A DNA stretch of 64,000 nt from Leptospira neocaledonica (GTDB lineage: Bacteria > Spirochaetota > Leptospiria > Leptospirales > Leptospiraceae): contig NZ_NPEA01000006.1 in the NCBI RefSeq assembly GCF_002812205.1, positions 90,906 through 154,905 of the forward strand. The letters are read 5' to 3'. The position numbers and the translations under genes are program-made. Positions 52,353 to 61,777 of this stretch are shown one piece after another; positions within the stretch are counted from its first letter, which is position 1, and the number at the start of each line of letters is the position of its first letter. The notes beneath the pieces are model-generated. The model worked only from the letters and a program-made list of their open reading frames with translations, did not search any database and was not told where the DNA came from.

Positions 52353-55226
52353 TTACGCGGACCTTAAAATTTCCCGCCCCTTAGATCCCAGGATCGGAGA
52401 AACGTATCCCCTTTCTTCCATTAATTCCATGATCCGAGCCGCCCGGTTATAGCCAATTTTCAAACGTCTTTGCAAGTAGCTTGCACTTGCCTTTCTATCC
52501 GTTCTCACGATTTCCCAGGCCTTATCAAATAATTCCTCATCCATTTCTTCTGCAGATTCTGATTCGGTTTCTTCTTCCAAATCGAAATCTACGTAGGTAG
52601 GAGCTCCGTATTTTTTGGCCTCTTCCACGATCTTCTCAATCTCTTCTTCGGAGATAAAAGGGGCCTGAATCCTCGCTAAATCCGCCGAGGTAGGAGACTT
52701 GTATAACATATCTCCTTTTCCCAGAAGAGATTCCGCACCGTTCATATCCAAGATAATCTTAGAGTCCGTTTTTTGGGCCACATGGAATGCGATCCTTGCT
52801 GGACAGTTCGCCTTGATAAGACCGGTAATCACATCCACGGAAGGTCTTTGGGTCGCCATCACTAAATGGATCCCCACCGCTCTGGACTTCTGGCTGATAC
52901 GAGTGATCGCATCTTCTAAATCTTTTCCGGAAACCATCATCAGGTCTGCAAGCTCGTCGATGAATACCACAAGATAAGGCATTTTATTATAACCTTCTTT
53001 GTGATAATGTTCTTCTACTTTCTCATTATAAGAACGGAAGTCCCTACATTTCAATTGCGAAACGGCCTCGTAACGCGCTTCCATCTCTTGGATCACCCAA
53101 GAAAGGGACTTGGTCGCTTTACGTGCATCCTTGATCACAGGCATAAGAAGATGAGGAATATCCTCGAACAAAGTAAGTTCCACCATCTTAGGGTCTATCA
53201 TAATGAAACGAACTTCTTCCGGAGAAAGATTTAGGACGAGAGATGCGATCATCGCATTCAAACAAACGGATTTACCGGAACCTGTAGTTCCAGCTACCAA
53301 TAAGTGGGGAAGTTTATTCAGATCAATGGATACAAGTTTCCCGGAAATATCCTTACCGATGACTATATTCAGATCTTTTTTAGGTTTAGGAGCTAAAGAA
53401 GAACGTAATATATCACCTAAAAAAACATCCTCTCTATGTTTGTTAGGAACCTCGATACCGATCGTGGATTTACCCGGAATAGGAGCGACGATACGTATAT
53501 TCTTAACGGCAAGATACATCCTAAGCTCGTCCGTCAAAGAAGTGATTCTTCCTAACTTCACCCCAGGAGGAGGAGTGAGTTCGTAACGAGTAATAATAGG
53601 ACCTCTTTCCCAACCTACAACTTTAGCTTCGTAACCGTAAACTTTCAGTGCATTCTCTATTTCGAATGCGACCTTCTCGGATTCAACCTTGAACAAGGCA
53701 TCCTGGACTTTTGTAGGATTACTTTTCAAACGATTTAGAGGAATATGATATACAGAACGTTTAGAACGGAATACCGGTACCATCGAAACAGGAGTAAAAG
53801 GAAGTTCAGACTGTTTCGGCTTCTCTTGTTTTTTTTCTGGAACTGGAAGAGCTGTAGGAGCTCCAACAATAGAAGAAGGTAACGTACTTGGAACAACCAC
53901 CTCCGGCGCTACAATTGCCTCGGGTTCTTCGACATCTAAAATATCTTCTAATTCCTCGGACTCTTCAATTTCTTCTTCACATTCCTCATCCGAATCTTCG
54001 AGTTCTTCTGAAGAATCTTCCTCTTCATTCCATTCTTCCAATTCTTCTTCCTGGAAGTCTTGGGCATGCACGGAAACATCTTCCTCAATTTCCTGATTAG
54101 AAGTGAATGGTTGGATTTTTTCTTCCAACTCTTCCGCATCAGGAAGAACAGTCAGAATATCTTCTTTCTGGAAAGAAGGAATGGCGGAAGTTTCACTTCT
54201 AAGATCCAGGATCTCCCAGGATTTTTTAGAAACGGTCTGAACTTCTTCTTTTTTTTCCTGAACTCCGTATACTTTCTCTACAAGACGAGTCGATGCACTT
54301 TGGAACTGGAAGATCTTTCTATCTTCTTCAAAAAATCCTTGAAGAAGACCCGAATTTTTATATTGCACGTTAGATTCTTTTAAGTCTGCAACCTTAGAAT
54401 TACCTTTTGCTTTTTGGATATAAGATTCCAAATTAACAGTATTTCTCACAGGGTTTTGTTTCTCTGAAGAATGTCCCGAAACTTCTCTACGAAACCAAGG
54501 AGGTACATTCTCTTCTGAAATTTCTGAGTCTGTTTGTTTCCAAGAATTAATGGAATTCATCATGCTAGCCAATCCATTGGACCAATCCGCAGATTTGGTT
54601 TTAGGAAAGACCGGCTCGTAGTTTTGTGTTTCTTCTTCTTTTTTGGTTCTTCCATTCATATAACCGGAAAGCCATTGCTCCTTCCAGTCCCGGCCGCTTT
54701 GTGCAAGAAGCCTTCCTAAAAAATGGACCGGAGATTCGTTCAGATAAACAAGTATACCGTAAAAATAGACCACGAAATGTATCAGAAGTCTTCCCGTAGA
54801 ACCAAGAAGATATTCCAATGCAACGGCCAAGGCTTGGCCCAAAACACCACCGTTAGATGCAAAAGGAACAGTGGAAACATTTCCGAAAACATTCAAACTT
54901 ACCGCGACCGCAAGTAAGAATAATGGAATGGTAAGAAGTTTGTTGGTAATATCCTGAGCAGGTTTTGCGAGAAGAATCCCGCCAGTCAGGATCAGCATGA
55001 TCCCGGGAACAAAGGAAGCATTCCCGAATAAATATAAAAATCCCCAGGAAAGATAATGGCCCAACCTTCCGAAAAGGTTAGCCTCCACTCCATTTTCAGC
55101 AATGGTAAAAGAACCCAAAGAAAGTGTCAGAAAAATCCCGGTAAAAAGCAAAAGATATGGCAATGCCGCCCGTCCCTTTTCCCAAATCGCTATGTTTTGT
55201 CCGACTATTTGGTCCCTTCTATCCAT
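52353..55226 (-). CDS. ftsK: DNA translocase FtsK
   Basis: FtsK pumps DNA through the closing septum and activates dimer resolution. The 957-residue protein has an N-terminal domain with about four transmembrane helices (residues 20-170), a strongly acidic low-complexity linker (about 370-430), the motor with Walker [17 protein letters not shown] and Walker [14 protein letters not shown], and the C-terminal gamma winged helix ([22 protein letters not shown]). All motor parts are intact. It is the first gene of the long minus-strand run. Confidence 0.96.
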   Translation of the reverse strand: MDRRDQIVGQNIAIWEKGRAALPYLLLFTGIFLTLSLGSFTIAENGVEANLFGRLGHYLSWGFLYLFGNASFVPGIMLILTGGILLAKPAQDITNKLLTIPLFLLAVAVSLNVFGNVSTVPFASNGGVLGQALAVALEYLLGSTGRLLIHFVVYFYGILVYLNESPVHFLGRLLAQSGRDWKEQWLSGYMNGRTKKEEETQNYEPVFPKTKSADWSNGLASMMNSINSWKQTDSEISEENVPPWFRREVSGHSSEKQNPVRNTVNLESYIQKAKGNSKVADLKESNVQYKNSGLLQGFFEEDRKIFQFQSASTRLVEKVYGVQEKKEEVQTVSKKSWEILDLRSETSAIPSFQKEDILTVLPDAEELEEKIQPFTSNQEIEEDVSVHAQDFQEEELEEWNEEEDSSEELEDSDEECEEEIEESEELEDILDVEEPEAIVAPEVVVPSTLPSSIVGAPTALPVPEKKQEKPKQSELPFTPVSMVPVFRSKRSVYHIPLNRLKSNPTKVQDALFKVESEKVAFEIENALKVYGYEAKVVGWERGPIITRYELTPPPGVKLGRITSLTDELRMYLAVKNIRIVAPIPGKSTIGIEVPNKHREDVFLGDILRSSLAPKPKKDLNIVIGKDISGKLVSIDLNKLPHLLVAGTTGSGKSVCLNAMIASLVLNLSPEEVRFIMIDPKMVELTLFEDIPHLLMPVIKDARKATKSLSWVIQEMEARYEAVSQLKCRDFRSYNEKVEEHYHKEGYNKMPYLVVFIDELADLMMVSGKDLEDAITRISQKSRAVGIHLVMATQRPSVDVITGLIKANCPARIAFHVAQKTDSKIILDMNGAESLLGKGDMLYKSPTSADLARIQAPFISEEEIEKIVEEAKKYGAPTYVDFDLEEETESESAEEMDEELFDKAWEIVRTDRKASASYLQRRLKIGYNRAARIMELMEERGYVSPILGSKGREILRSA

Positions 55227-55280
55227 ACTCCCTAAGCATCGGCAGAAAACGGAAATCCGAAAAGAGACTTAATTCCGGAA

Positions 55281-55440
55281 AAAGAGACGCGGAGTGGAAA
55301 AAAGGATCATGTTTTTTGGCGCACAGAGACACGGAGCTCACAGAGCTTTGATTGGCTCACTAATCCTAAATTCGCTCCTCCGTGCCTTAGTGCCTCTGTG
55401 TGAAAATATCTTTGTGACTCTTTTTACTCTGTGTCCCAGA
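55281..55440. repeat. Dispersed CACAGAG repeat, copy D (left of the toxin-antitoxin pair)
   Basis: It contains GAGACGCGGAG, GCACAGAGACACGGAG, CACAGAGCTTTGATTGGCTC, and the right arm GTGCCTCTGTGTGAAAATAT, CTTTGTGACTC and CTCTGTGTCCC. It closely matches copy E at 56.2 kb, including the spacer CTTTGATTGGCTCACTAA. It sits in the 294-nt gap between ftsK and the antitoxin gene. Confidence 0.82.
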
Positions 55441-55512
55441 AATCGGAATGAGTTTTCCGGCCTTCTTTTCATTTTTTACTTGAAAACTTGAATCAACCAG
55501 TTAATAGACTAG

Positions 55513-55533
55513 TGTTTACAATGAACGTAAACA
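55513..55533 (+). promoter_or_regulatory. Candidate autoregulatory operator over the antitoxin start
   Basis: TGTTTAC-AATGAAC-GTAAACA is a perfect 7-bp inverted repeat overlapping the antitoxin ATG at 55521. Phd-type antitoxins repress their own promoter at such sites. A TTGAAA at 55480-55485 and TTAATA at 55501-55506 could be the promoter boxes. Confidence 0.5.
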
Positions 55534-55772
55534 TAGAATCGGTTTCTGCCTTCCAGGCAAAGACCCATTTATCGGAACTACTCAAAAAAGTCCAAGCAGG
55601 AGAGGTTTTTGTGATCACTCATAGAGGCAAACCCATCGCAAAATTAATCCCCCTTTCAGACGAGATCGAATTCGATCCCAAAGAGGGACTTAGTACTTTA
55701 AAAAAGATCAGAGCCAGTATTTCTTCGAAGGTAAATATTAAAGAATTTATCAACGAAGGCCGCAAATGGTAA
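55521..55772 (+). CDS. Phd/YefM-type antitoxin
   Basis: The 83-residue protein has the Phd/YefM DNA-binding N-terminus (SVSAFQAKTHLSELLKKVQA, then GEVFVITHRGKPIAKLIPL) and a flexible charged C-terminus for toxin binding. ATG at 55521 gives MNVNIESVSAF, in register with family N-termini. It overlaps the toxin start by 7 nt, so the pair is coupled. A perfect palindrome covers the start codon. The pair is bracketed by two repeat copies. Confidence 0.88.
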   Translation: MNVNIESVSAFQAKTHLSELLKKVQAGEVFVITHRGKPIAKLIPLSDEIEFDPKEGLSTLKKIRASISSKVNIKEFINEGRKW

Positions 55773-56185
55773 AACTCTGGGTTTTAGATTGTTCCTTAGC
55801 AGCTGCAAGTTTTCTACCGGACGAAAAGTCTCCCAAGGCAGATCAATTTTTACAATCGATAGGTAAGACTGTCCGTGCAGTGGTTCCCAGTCTTTGGTGG
55901 TACGAGTTCAATAACGTATTATTAGTTTCAAAAAGAAGAAAAAGAATCAACGCTTCTCAAGGCAAACAAATCGTTTCAATTTTCGAATCCCTTCCCATTG
56001 AATTCGATATCAATCTTTCCTTCGAAGTATTTCGCCATATCCAAGAATTAGCATTCAACTACGAACTTTCTTCTTACGATGCTTCGTATCTGGAACTATG
56101 TATTCGCAAAGGTGCAGGCATGGCTACCCTCGACGAAAAAGTTTCTGCGGTAGCAAAAAAGTTAAAGATAGAAATTTTTAAGTAA
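55766..56185 (+). CDS. VapC-like PIN-domain toxin
   Basis: VapC toxins are Mg-dependent RNases, often cutting tRNA or rRNA. The 139-residue PIN domain has the four acidic residues expected: Asp in VLDCS (residue 8), Glu in WWYEF, Asp in SYDASYLEL, and Asp in ATLDEK. An intact site suggests it is active unless bound by the Phd-type antitoxin encoded immediately upstream. Target unknown. Repeat copy E starts right at its stop codon. Confidence 0.9.
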   Translation: MVKLWVLDCSLAAASFLPDEKSPKADQFLQSIGKTVRAVVPSLWWYEFNNVLLVSKRRKRINASQGKQIVSIFESLPIEFDINLSFEVFRHIQELAFNYELSSYDASYLELCIRKGAGMATLDEKVSAVAKKLKIEIFK

Positions 56186-56352
56186 GAGACACAAAGTTAT
56201 AAGAAGACTCAGAGTTTTTTTGGCACACAGAGACACGGAGAACACAGAGCTTTGATTGGCTCACTAAGTCTCCAAATCTTCCCCTCTGCGCCTTAGTGCC
56301 TCTGTGTGAAAATATCTTTGTGATTTGTTCTTTCTTACTCTGCGTCTCAGAA
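56185..56352. repeat. Dispersed CACAGAG repeat, copy E (right of the toxin-antitoxin pair)
   Basis: It holds GGCACACAGAGACACGGAG, CACAGAGCTTTGATTGGCTC, GTGCCTCTGTGTGAAAATAT, TCTTTGTGA and CTCTGCGTCTCAG. It is directly repeated with copy D and begins at the toxin stop codon. The final TCA supplies the stop codon of dut on the minus strand. Confidence 0.82.
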
Positions 56353-56781
56353 CCCAGTACTACCGAAGCCGCCTGCTCCCCTTTCAGATTCAGGAAGTTC
56401 ATTCACTATTTCCCAATCAGTATGCCAGGTGCGGCGGATCAAAAGTTGAGCAATCCTAGTTTTGTCTTCTAAAAGATAAGTTTCTTTTCCCAGATTTAAA
56501 AGAGGAACCATAAGTTCTCCTCTGTAATCGGAATCGATTGTACCAGGAGTATTTGGAATTAAGATCTTAAATTTAGTGGAAAATCCAGAACGAGGTCTGA
56601 TCTCGAAATGAAATCCTTCCGGAATCGCAAAAGAAAGTCCTGTAGGAACTAAAACAACTTCTCCCGCTGGGAGTTCCAAAACGGAATCCAAACATGCGGA
56701 AATATCGTAACCTGCAGAACCGGATGTTTTGATCTCCGGCAAAAGTGCCTTCTCTTTTAACTTTTTAACCGGAATTTTCAT
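56347..56781 (-). CDS. dut: Deoxyuridine 5'-triphosphate nucleotidohydrolase
   Basis: dUTPase keeps uracil out of DNA and makes dUMP. The 144-residue trimeric-type protein shows motif I SGSAGYDISA, motif II RPRSGFS, motif III GTIDSDYRGE, motif IV RIAQLLI and motif V RGAGGFGSTG, all intact. The start is 1 nt from the M16 peptidase stop, so they share a transcript. Its stop codon falls in repeat copy E. Confidence 0.96.
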   Translation of the reverse strand: MKIPVKKLKEKALLPEIKTSGSAGYDISACLDSVLELPAGEVVLVPTGLSFAIPEGFHFEIRPRSGFSTKFKILIPNTPGTIDSDYRGELMVPLLNLGKETYLLEDKTRIAQLLIRRTWHTDWEIVNELPESERGAGGFGSTGF

Positions 56782-56782
56782 A

Positions 56783-58075
56783 TTAGTAGGAATAGGATCC
56801 GAAAATGGATTTAATTTTTTGTTCTTCTTTAACCTTTAGTTTCGCTAAAACAGAAAGATGTAATTTAGGAAGCGCGAATATTCTTCGGACAGTCTCGTTA
56901 ATCTCATCTTCCGTTACGGAATGAATCTCTTTAATTCTATTTTCTAAAGAATTATATTTTCCATAGTATAATTCTTGGAAAGCGATATTATTCATTCTGC
57001 TTTCAGTATGTTCATATCCGATAGAAAGACTACCTTCATGATTGGTCTTTGCGTCTTGTAATTCTTGGGAAGTAACTCCCTTATCTACAAAAAGTTTAAC
57101 TTCTTCTAAGATTAATTCCAGACTTTCCGCAAATCTTTCTTTGGACGTGGAACATACAATAGAATTGATCCCTACATCACGATAAGAGGAAGGATAACTT
57201 GTGATATGATAACAGAGTCCTTTTTCTTCTCTGACCTTTTGGAATAAACGAGAAGACATCCCCCCGCCTAAAACATGTGTAAGAAGGGAAAGCCTGGTCG
57301 CGTCATGAAAATTTCTAGGAAAACCTTCCGCGCCTAAAATAAAATAGGCCTGTTCCGTTTCTTTATTCCCTTTGCGGAAATATCCGAACTCTTTTTTAGG
57401 AGTTTCGAATGTTCCTTCTTTTCCTTTTTTAGTGGAATGGGAAAAGTATTTGGAGACCAGATCGAAAACGAATTCAGGCTCGTAATTTCCGGAAAGAGAA
57501 AGTATCATATTCTCTGGATGATAATAGGTCTCGTAAAATTTTCGGAGACTGGAAGGAGTCACTCCTCGGATCGAGGCTTCCGTTCCTATAATATCTCTTC
57601 CTAAAGAATTTTCCGAAAATAGATTATTATAATAAAAATCGTGGATCGCATCTTCCGGAGAATCTTCGTAACCTTTCATTTCTTCCAAGACAACTTCCGC
57701 TTCTGTGCGGATATCCTGATCCCGAAACAGAGGATGGAACATCATATCTGAAAGTAATTCCAACCCGAGTTCCAGATCTCTGGAAGCTAAGGTTGCATGG
57801 AAGTAAGTATATTCTCTGGAAGTGGCTGCGTTGGAGTAAGCTCCTACTCTTTCCCAATCTTCCGCTTGTTGTTTTGCAGTTCGCTTTTCAGTGTCTTTGA
57901 AAAGCATATGTTCTAGGAAGTGGCAGTAACCGGCGGTTTCCAAAGTTTCAGACCTGGATCCCACTTTTACATACACTCCCATAGACACACTTACGGAATA
58001 AGGAGCTCTTTGGAACAGGACTACAAGTCCGTTCCCTAATGTTATTTTATGATTTTTTTCTTCTAGAAAAACCAA
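56783..58075 (-). CDS. M16-family zinc metallopeptidase
   Basis: The 430-residue protein is an M16B (processing-peptidase-like) enzyme. The inverted zinc motif HFLEHMLF is present near residue 50, and the distal Glu in RTEAEVVLEEMKGY. The second half has GGGMSSRLFQKVREEKGLCY, typical of the family. The start is TTG at 58075. In many bacteria this gene follows pnp, as here, 41 nt after pnp ends. Substrate unknown. Confidence 0.92.
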   Translation of the reverse strand: MVFLEEKNHKITLGNGLVVLFQRAPYSVSVSMGVYVKVGSRSETLETAGYCHFLEHMLFKDTEKRTAKQQAEDWERVGAYSNAATSREYTYFHATLASRDLELGLELLSDMMFHPLFRDQDIRTEAEVVLEEMKGYEDSPEDAIHDFYYNNLFSENSLGRDIIGTEASIRGVTPSSLRKFYETYYHPENMILSLSGNYEPEFVFDLVSKYFSHSTKKGKEGTFETPKKEFGYFRKGNKETEQAYFILGAEGFPRNFHDATRLSLLTHVLGGGMSSRLFQKVREEKGLCYHITSYPSSYRDVGINSIVCSTSKERFAESLELILEEVKLFVDKGVTSQELQDAKTNHEGSLSIGYEHTESRMNNIAFQELYYGKYNSLENRIKEIHSVTEDEINETVRRIFALPKLHLSVLAKLKVKEEQKIKSIFGSYSY

Positions 58076-58116
58076 TGTATTACCCGGCGAAAAAATTTCG
58101 CCGGTCTTATTCGTTT

Positions 58117-60204
58117 TTAAACTTCGAGAGCGTCTCTTCTAGAAAGATCGATCTTACCTGTTTTATCCACGTTCAATACGCGGACACGGATGATCTCTCC
58201 TTCTTTGACTACATCTTTAACGGAATTCACGCGCTTGGAATCCAATTTGGAAATATGGCAAAGTCCTTCTTTACCTGGTAGGATCTCCACAAAGGCACCG
58301 AAATCGGTGATACGTTTTACTTTACCTTCGTAAATTTTTCCCACTTCTACTTCCGCAAAGAAACCTTCTACCATACCTGCAGCTTTTTCTGCCTGCTCTT
58401 GGTTGGCTCCGGCGATCGTCACTTTTCCATCGTCGTCTATATTGATATCCGCACCGGATGCTTCGATGATCCCACGGATATTTTTACCACCAGGACCGAT
58501 CAGTTCCCCGATACGATCTTTCGGTATATATTTTACGATAATTTTAGGCGCAGTGCGAGAAACTGAATCCGCCGCCTTGGAGATAGATTTTTCCATCACA
58601 TCCAAGATATGGAAACGAGCTTTTTCTGCCTGAGCAAATACTGCTTCCAGAACGTTAAATGCAACACCGGTCACTTTTAAGTCCATTTGGAATGCAGTGA
58701 TACCTTTTCTGGTTCCAGCAATCTTACAGTCCATATCACCGAAATGGTCTTCCAATCCTGCGATATCTGATAACACTGCAAATCTTCCGCTCTCGTCTGA
58801 GAATAATCCCATTGCGATACCGGAAACTGCGGACTTGATAGGAACACCTGCCGCCATTAGAGCCAATGATCCGGAACATACGGAAGCCATGGAAGAAGAT
58901 CCATTGGATTCTAAAATTTCGGATACAACTCTGATCACATAAGGGAAATCATCCGGTTTAGGAAGAACCAATTTAAGAGCTCTTTCTGCCAAGTTTCCGT
59001 GACCGATCTCTCTACGACCTGGCCCGGAAGATCTTCTTACTTCCCCTACTGAGAATGCAGGGAAGTTATAATGAAGCATGAAGTTCTTCTCTTTCTGCCC
59101 TTCCAATGTTTCATAACGTTGGTTGTCAGAAGCAGTTCCAAGAGTTACTGTTCCCAAAGACTGGGTTTGTCCCCTAGTGAATACTGCAGAACCGTGAACT
59201 CCGGGAAGAGGGCTCATCTCTACGCTGATATTTCGGATCTCGTCCAACTTTCTTCCGTCGAAACGAACTCCTTCTTTTAATACCTGCTCTCTTACGATCT
59301 CATACTCGAGTTCATGTAAGAAGTTTTTGATGTCCTTAATCTTTTCAGACTCGGTTACGGTTTCTTTGAAGTGTTCTACTACTTCTTTGTTTGCATTAGA
59401 AATTTCTTTATTACGAGAAGCTTTATCTGCAGTTTTGTTTGCAGCAGAGACCTTATCGAATGCATATTTGCGAACTTCGCCTAAAAGAGTTTCATCTTTT
59501 ACTCTGAGTTTAACTTCTTTTTTAACTACAGCGAGTTCTTTCGCCCAGGATTCTTGAAGTTCTACAAATTTAGCGATATGTTGGTGGGCAAATTTTAATG
59601 CTTCCAACATTTCAGAGTTGGATAATTCTTTTGCCTCTCCCTCTATCATTACGATATGGGTTTTTGTCCCTGCAACCACCAGATCCAGATCAGAGTTCTG
59701 AAGCTCTTTGTTACCAGGGTTAATTACGAGTTCTCCGTTAATTCTTCCTACTCTTGCTCCGGCAATCGGACCATTAAAAGGAATATTAGAGATCGTTAAT
59801 GCTGCAGAAGCTGCATTCAACGCATGACCTGCAGTAGAAATTTCATTGTCCGCGGAAAGAACGGTTACCTGCAACTGTACTTCGCAGAAATATCCTTCCG
59901 GGAAAAGAGGACGGATCGGTCTGTCGATGATCCTAGAATTTAAAACCTCATGCTCATAAGGTTTTGCTTCTCTTTTGAAATATCCGCCAGGGAATCTACC
60001 TACTGAATAAACTTTTTCGGAATATTCGCATGTAAGAGGGAAGAAGTCTTGGCCTTCTTTAGGTTCGTCTGCGGCACAAACGGTTGCGAGTAAAACGAGA
60101 TTTCCGGTTTTATATACTACGGACCCGTGGGCTTGCTTCGCCCAATCTCCCGTTTCGAGAGTGATGGAATCACGGCCAAATTGGCCATTAATAGTTTTAG
60201 CCAT
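58117..60204 (-). CDS. pnp: Polyribonucleotide nucleotidyltransferase (PNPase)
   Basis: PNPase degrades RNA 3'-5' with phosphate and can add tails. The 695-residue protein has two RNase PH domains (the first with [14 protein letters not shown], the second with [16 protein letters not shown] and the active-site [17 protein letters not shown]), a KH domain ([17 protein letters not shown]) and an S1 domain ([20 protein letters not shown]). AGGAG lies 7 nt before the ATG. It follows rpsO by 11 nt. Confidence 0.97.
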   Translation of the reverse strand: MAKTINGQFGRDSITLETGDWAKQAHGSVVYKTGNLVLLATVCAADEPKEGQDFFPLTCEYSEKVYSVGRFPGGYFKREAKPYEHEVLNSRIIDRPIRPLFPEGYFCEVQLQVTVLSADNEISTAGHALNAASAALTISNIPFNGPIAGARVGRINGELVINPGNKELQNSDLDLVVAGTKTHIVMIEGEAKELSNSEMLEALKFAHQHIAKFVELQESWAKELAVVKKEVKLRVKDETLLGEVRKYAFDKVSAANKTADKASRNKEISNANKEVVEHFKETVTESEKIKDIKNFLHELEYEIVREQVLKEGVRFDGRKLDEIRNISVEMSPLPGVHGSAVFTRGQTQSLGTVTLGTASDNQRYETLEGQKEKNFMLHYNFPAFSVGEVRRSSGPGRREIGHGNLAERALKLVLPKPDDFPYVIRVVSEILESNGSSSMASVCSGSLALMAAGVPIKSAVSGIAMGLFSDESGRFAVLSDIAGLEDHFGDMDCKIAGTRKGITAFQMDLKVTGVAFNVLEAVFAQAEKARFHILDVMEKSISKAADSVSRTAPKIIVKYIPKDRIGELIGPGGKNIRGIIEASGADINIDDDGKVTIAGANQEQAEKAAGMVEGFFAEVEVGKIYEGKVKRITDFGAFVEILPGKEGLCHISKLDSKRVNSVKDVVKEGEIIRVRVLNVDKTGKIDLSRRDALEV

Positions 60205-60215
60205 GAAGAGACTCC

Positions 60216-60482
60216 TTACTTGCGGAGTCCGAGAGCTTCGATCAGTTTTTTATAACGTTCTAGATCAGTACGTTTTAAATATTCCTGTAGCTTTTTACGC
60301 TTGCTGATAAGTTTAAGAAGACCTGTTTTAGAATGAAAATCTTTCTTATGAGTTTTAAAATGCTCGTTAAGATCTTTGATCTGAGCATCTAGAAGGGCGA
60401 TTTGGACTTCCGCTGAACCGGTGTCTCCCTTTCCTTTTGCAAATGTGGAAATAATTTGCTTCTTTTGTTCCGTAGTTACCAT
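60216..60482 (-). CDS. rpsO: 30S ribosomal protein S15
   Basis: S15 binds 16S rRNA helix 22 early in 30S assembly. The 88-residue protein has the family sequence from [18 protein letters not shown] through [20 protein letters not shown]. It sits between truB and pnp as in most bacteria; ribF, often between truB and rpsO, is missing here. Confidence 0.97.
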   Translation of the reverse strand: MVTTEQKKQIISTFAKGKGDTGSAEVQIALLDAQIKDLNEHFKTHKKDFHSKTGLLKLISKRKKLQEYLKRTDLERYKKLIEALGLRK

Positions 60483-60533
60483 AGTTTGATTGTACCTGTT
60501 GCCAATTTTCGGGGGCCTAGCCCCCTGTCCAAG

Positions 60534-61460
60534 CTAAATTTTAGAAAAGACCTTCAAATATTTATAGGAAAGGCTGCCAGGAAGTCCTTCCCTCCTGCAA
60601 TATGCCAAAATCTCTCCCTCTGGAGAGGTAAGTAGGAACTCCTGAGCCGGTATCCAGTCCAGTTTGATCTTTTTACCGTGAAAAACGTCTTTTACCTCGG
60701 TGCTTGGAATCTCTACCGAAGGAATGTCCAAGATCTCTTCCGGAGGATGGATGATTGCTTTTCCAAGTAATAATGCTTCGTAGGTATCCGCCTGCTCTAA
60801 TTTGAGTTTACCCACCTTGGTCCGATTTAAGGACTTGAGACACATTGGAATCCCTACTTCTTCTGCTATATCCATAACAAGCTTACGAATATAAGTCCCA
60901 CCTGAAACCCTGGTCCTCAATTTGAAACCTTCCGGGCAGAATTCTCCTGCTTCGAATTCAAAAATTTTGATCTTACGAATGCTTGGTGGAACTGAAATTC
61001 CTTCTCTAAATAACTTGGCCCTTCTCTGTCCTTGTACCTTGAGTGCGGAAACTTCAGGTGCGATCTGTTCTTCCCAGCTCGAAACCTTGGAAAGAATTTC
61101 TTCCAATTTAGATTTGGACTCTTGGTACCATTTTTGGATCTTAGAAGTTTCCCAATCTTCTACAACTAAACCTTCTCTGTCACCTGAATCAGTGGAGAAG
61201 CCGAACTGTACATCCGCCTCGTATTCTTTATCTTTGCCTAAAAATACTTGAGAGAAGCTGGTAGAAGTTCCTACAGGAAGTACCATCAGGCCGGAAGCAG
61301 CCTTGTCCAAGGTGCCAGTGTGACCTACTTTTTTAAGTCCGAGAGTCTTTTTGGCCTTTAAAACCAGATCGGAAGAAGTCATTCCGATCGGTTTATCCAA
61401 GAGAAGAAATCCGAATTCAGTCCGGATTTGTTGGTTTTCTCGTAAGTCGGAGGGATTCAT
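60534..61460 (-). CDS. truB: tRNA pseudouridine(55) synthase TruB
   Basis: TruB makes pseudouridine 55 in the T loop of tRNAs. The 308-residue protein has LLLDKPIGMTSSD, the catalytic aspartate in GHTGTLDKAASGLMVLP, VSGGTYIRKLVMDIAEEVG, and a C-terminal PUA-like region. The start lies inside rbfA (44-nt overlap), with no nearer ATG before the conserved core. Confidence 0.95.
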   Translation of the reverse strand: MNPSDLRENQQIRTEFGFLLLDKPIGMTSSDLVLKAKKTLGLKKVGHTGTLDKAASGLMVLPVGTSTSFSQVFLGKDKEYEADVQFGFSTDSGDREGLVVEDWETSKIQKWYQESKSKLEEILSKVSSWEEQIAPEVSALKVQGQRRAKLFREGISVPPSIRKIKIFEFEAGEFCPEGFKLRTRVSGGTYIRKLVMDIAEEVGIPMCLKSLNRTKVGKLKLEQADTYEALLLGKAIIHPPEEILDIPSVEIPSTEVKDVFHGKKIKLDWIPAQEFLLTSPEGEILAYCRREGLPGSLSYKYLKVFSKI

Positions 61461-61770
61461 CTAAACCTTGGATATATTCTTCGTCCCATACAAAACTCAT
61501 CCTGGGTGTGATCCTAAGATTGAGTTTTGTGGAAAGAGTCGCGGCAAATTTACCCGAGGCGCTATTTAATCCAGCGAGTAATTTTTCCTTCTTTTTGTCC
61601 GTACAGATTGCTGTAACGTACACCTTTAGATTTTTGGAATCGTCCGAGAGTTCCGATCTATGAACGGAAACCATATGAACCCGAGGGTCCTTGACTTTTC
61701 CGGCCAGGATCATCATGGCGACGGTACGAACCGTCTCCGCTTCGATTTTCCTTTTACGGATCGGATTCAC
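61417..61770 (-). CDS. rbfA: Ribosome-binding factor A
   Basis: RbfA helps mature the 5' end of 16S rRNA. The 117-residue KH-like protein shows KVKDPRVHMVSVHRSELSDD, the LKVYVT strand, and LNLRITPRMSFVWDE. It starts with GTG at 61770, 7 nt after infB ends, and overlaps truB by 44 nt. Confidence 0.94.
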   Translation of the reverse strand: MNPIRKRKIEAETVRTVAMMILAGKVKDPRVHMVSVHRSELSDDSKNLKVYVTAICTDKKKEKLLAGLNSASGKFAATLSTKLNLRITPRMSFVWDEEYIQGLDESLRLTRKPTNPD

Positions 61771-61777
61771 TCTAACA

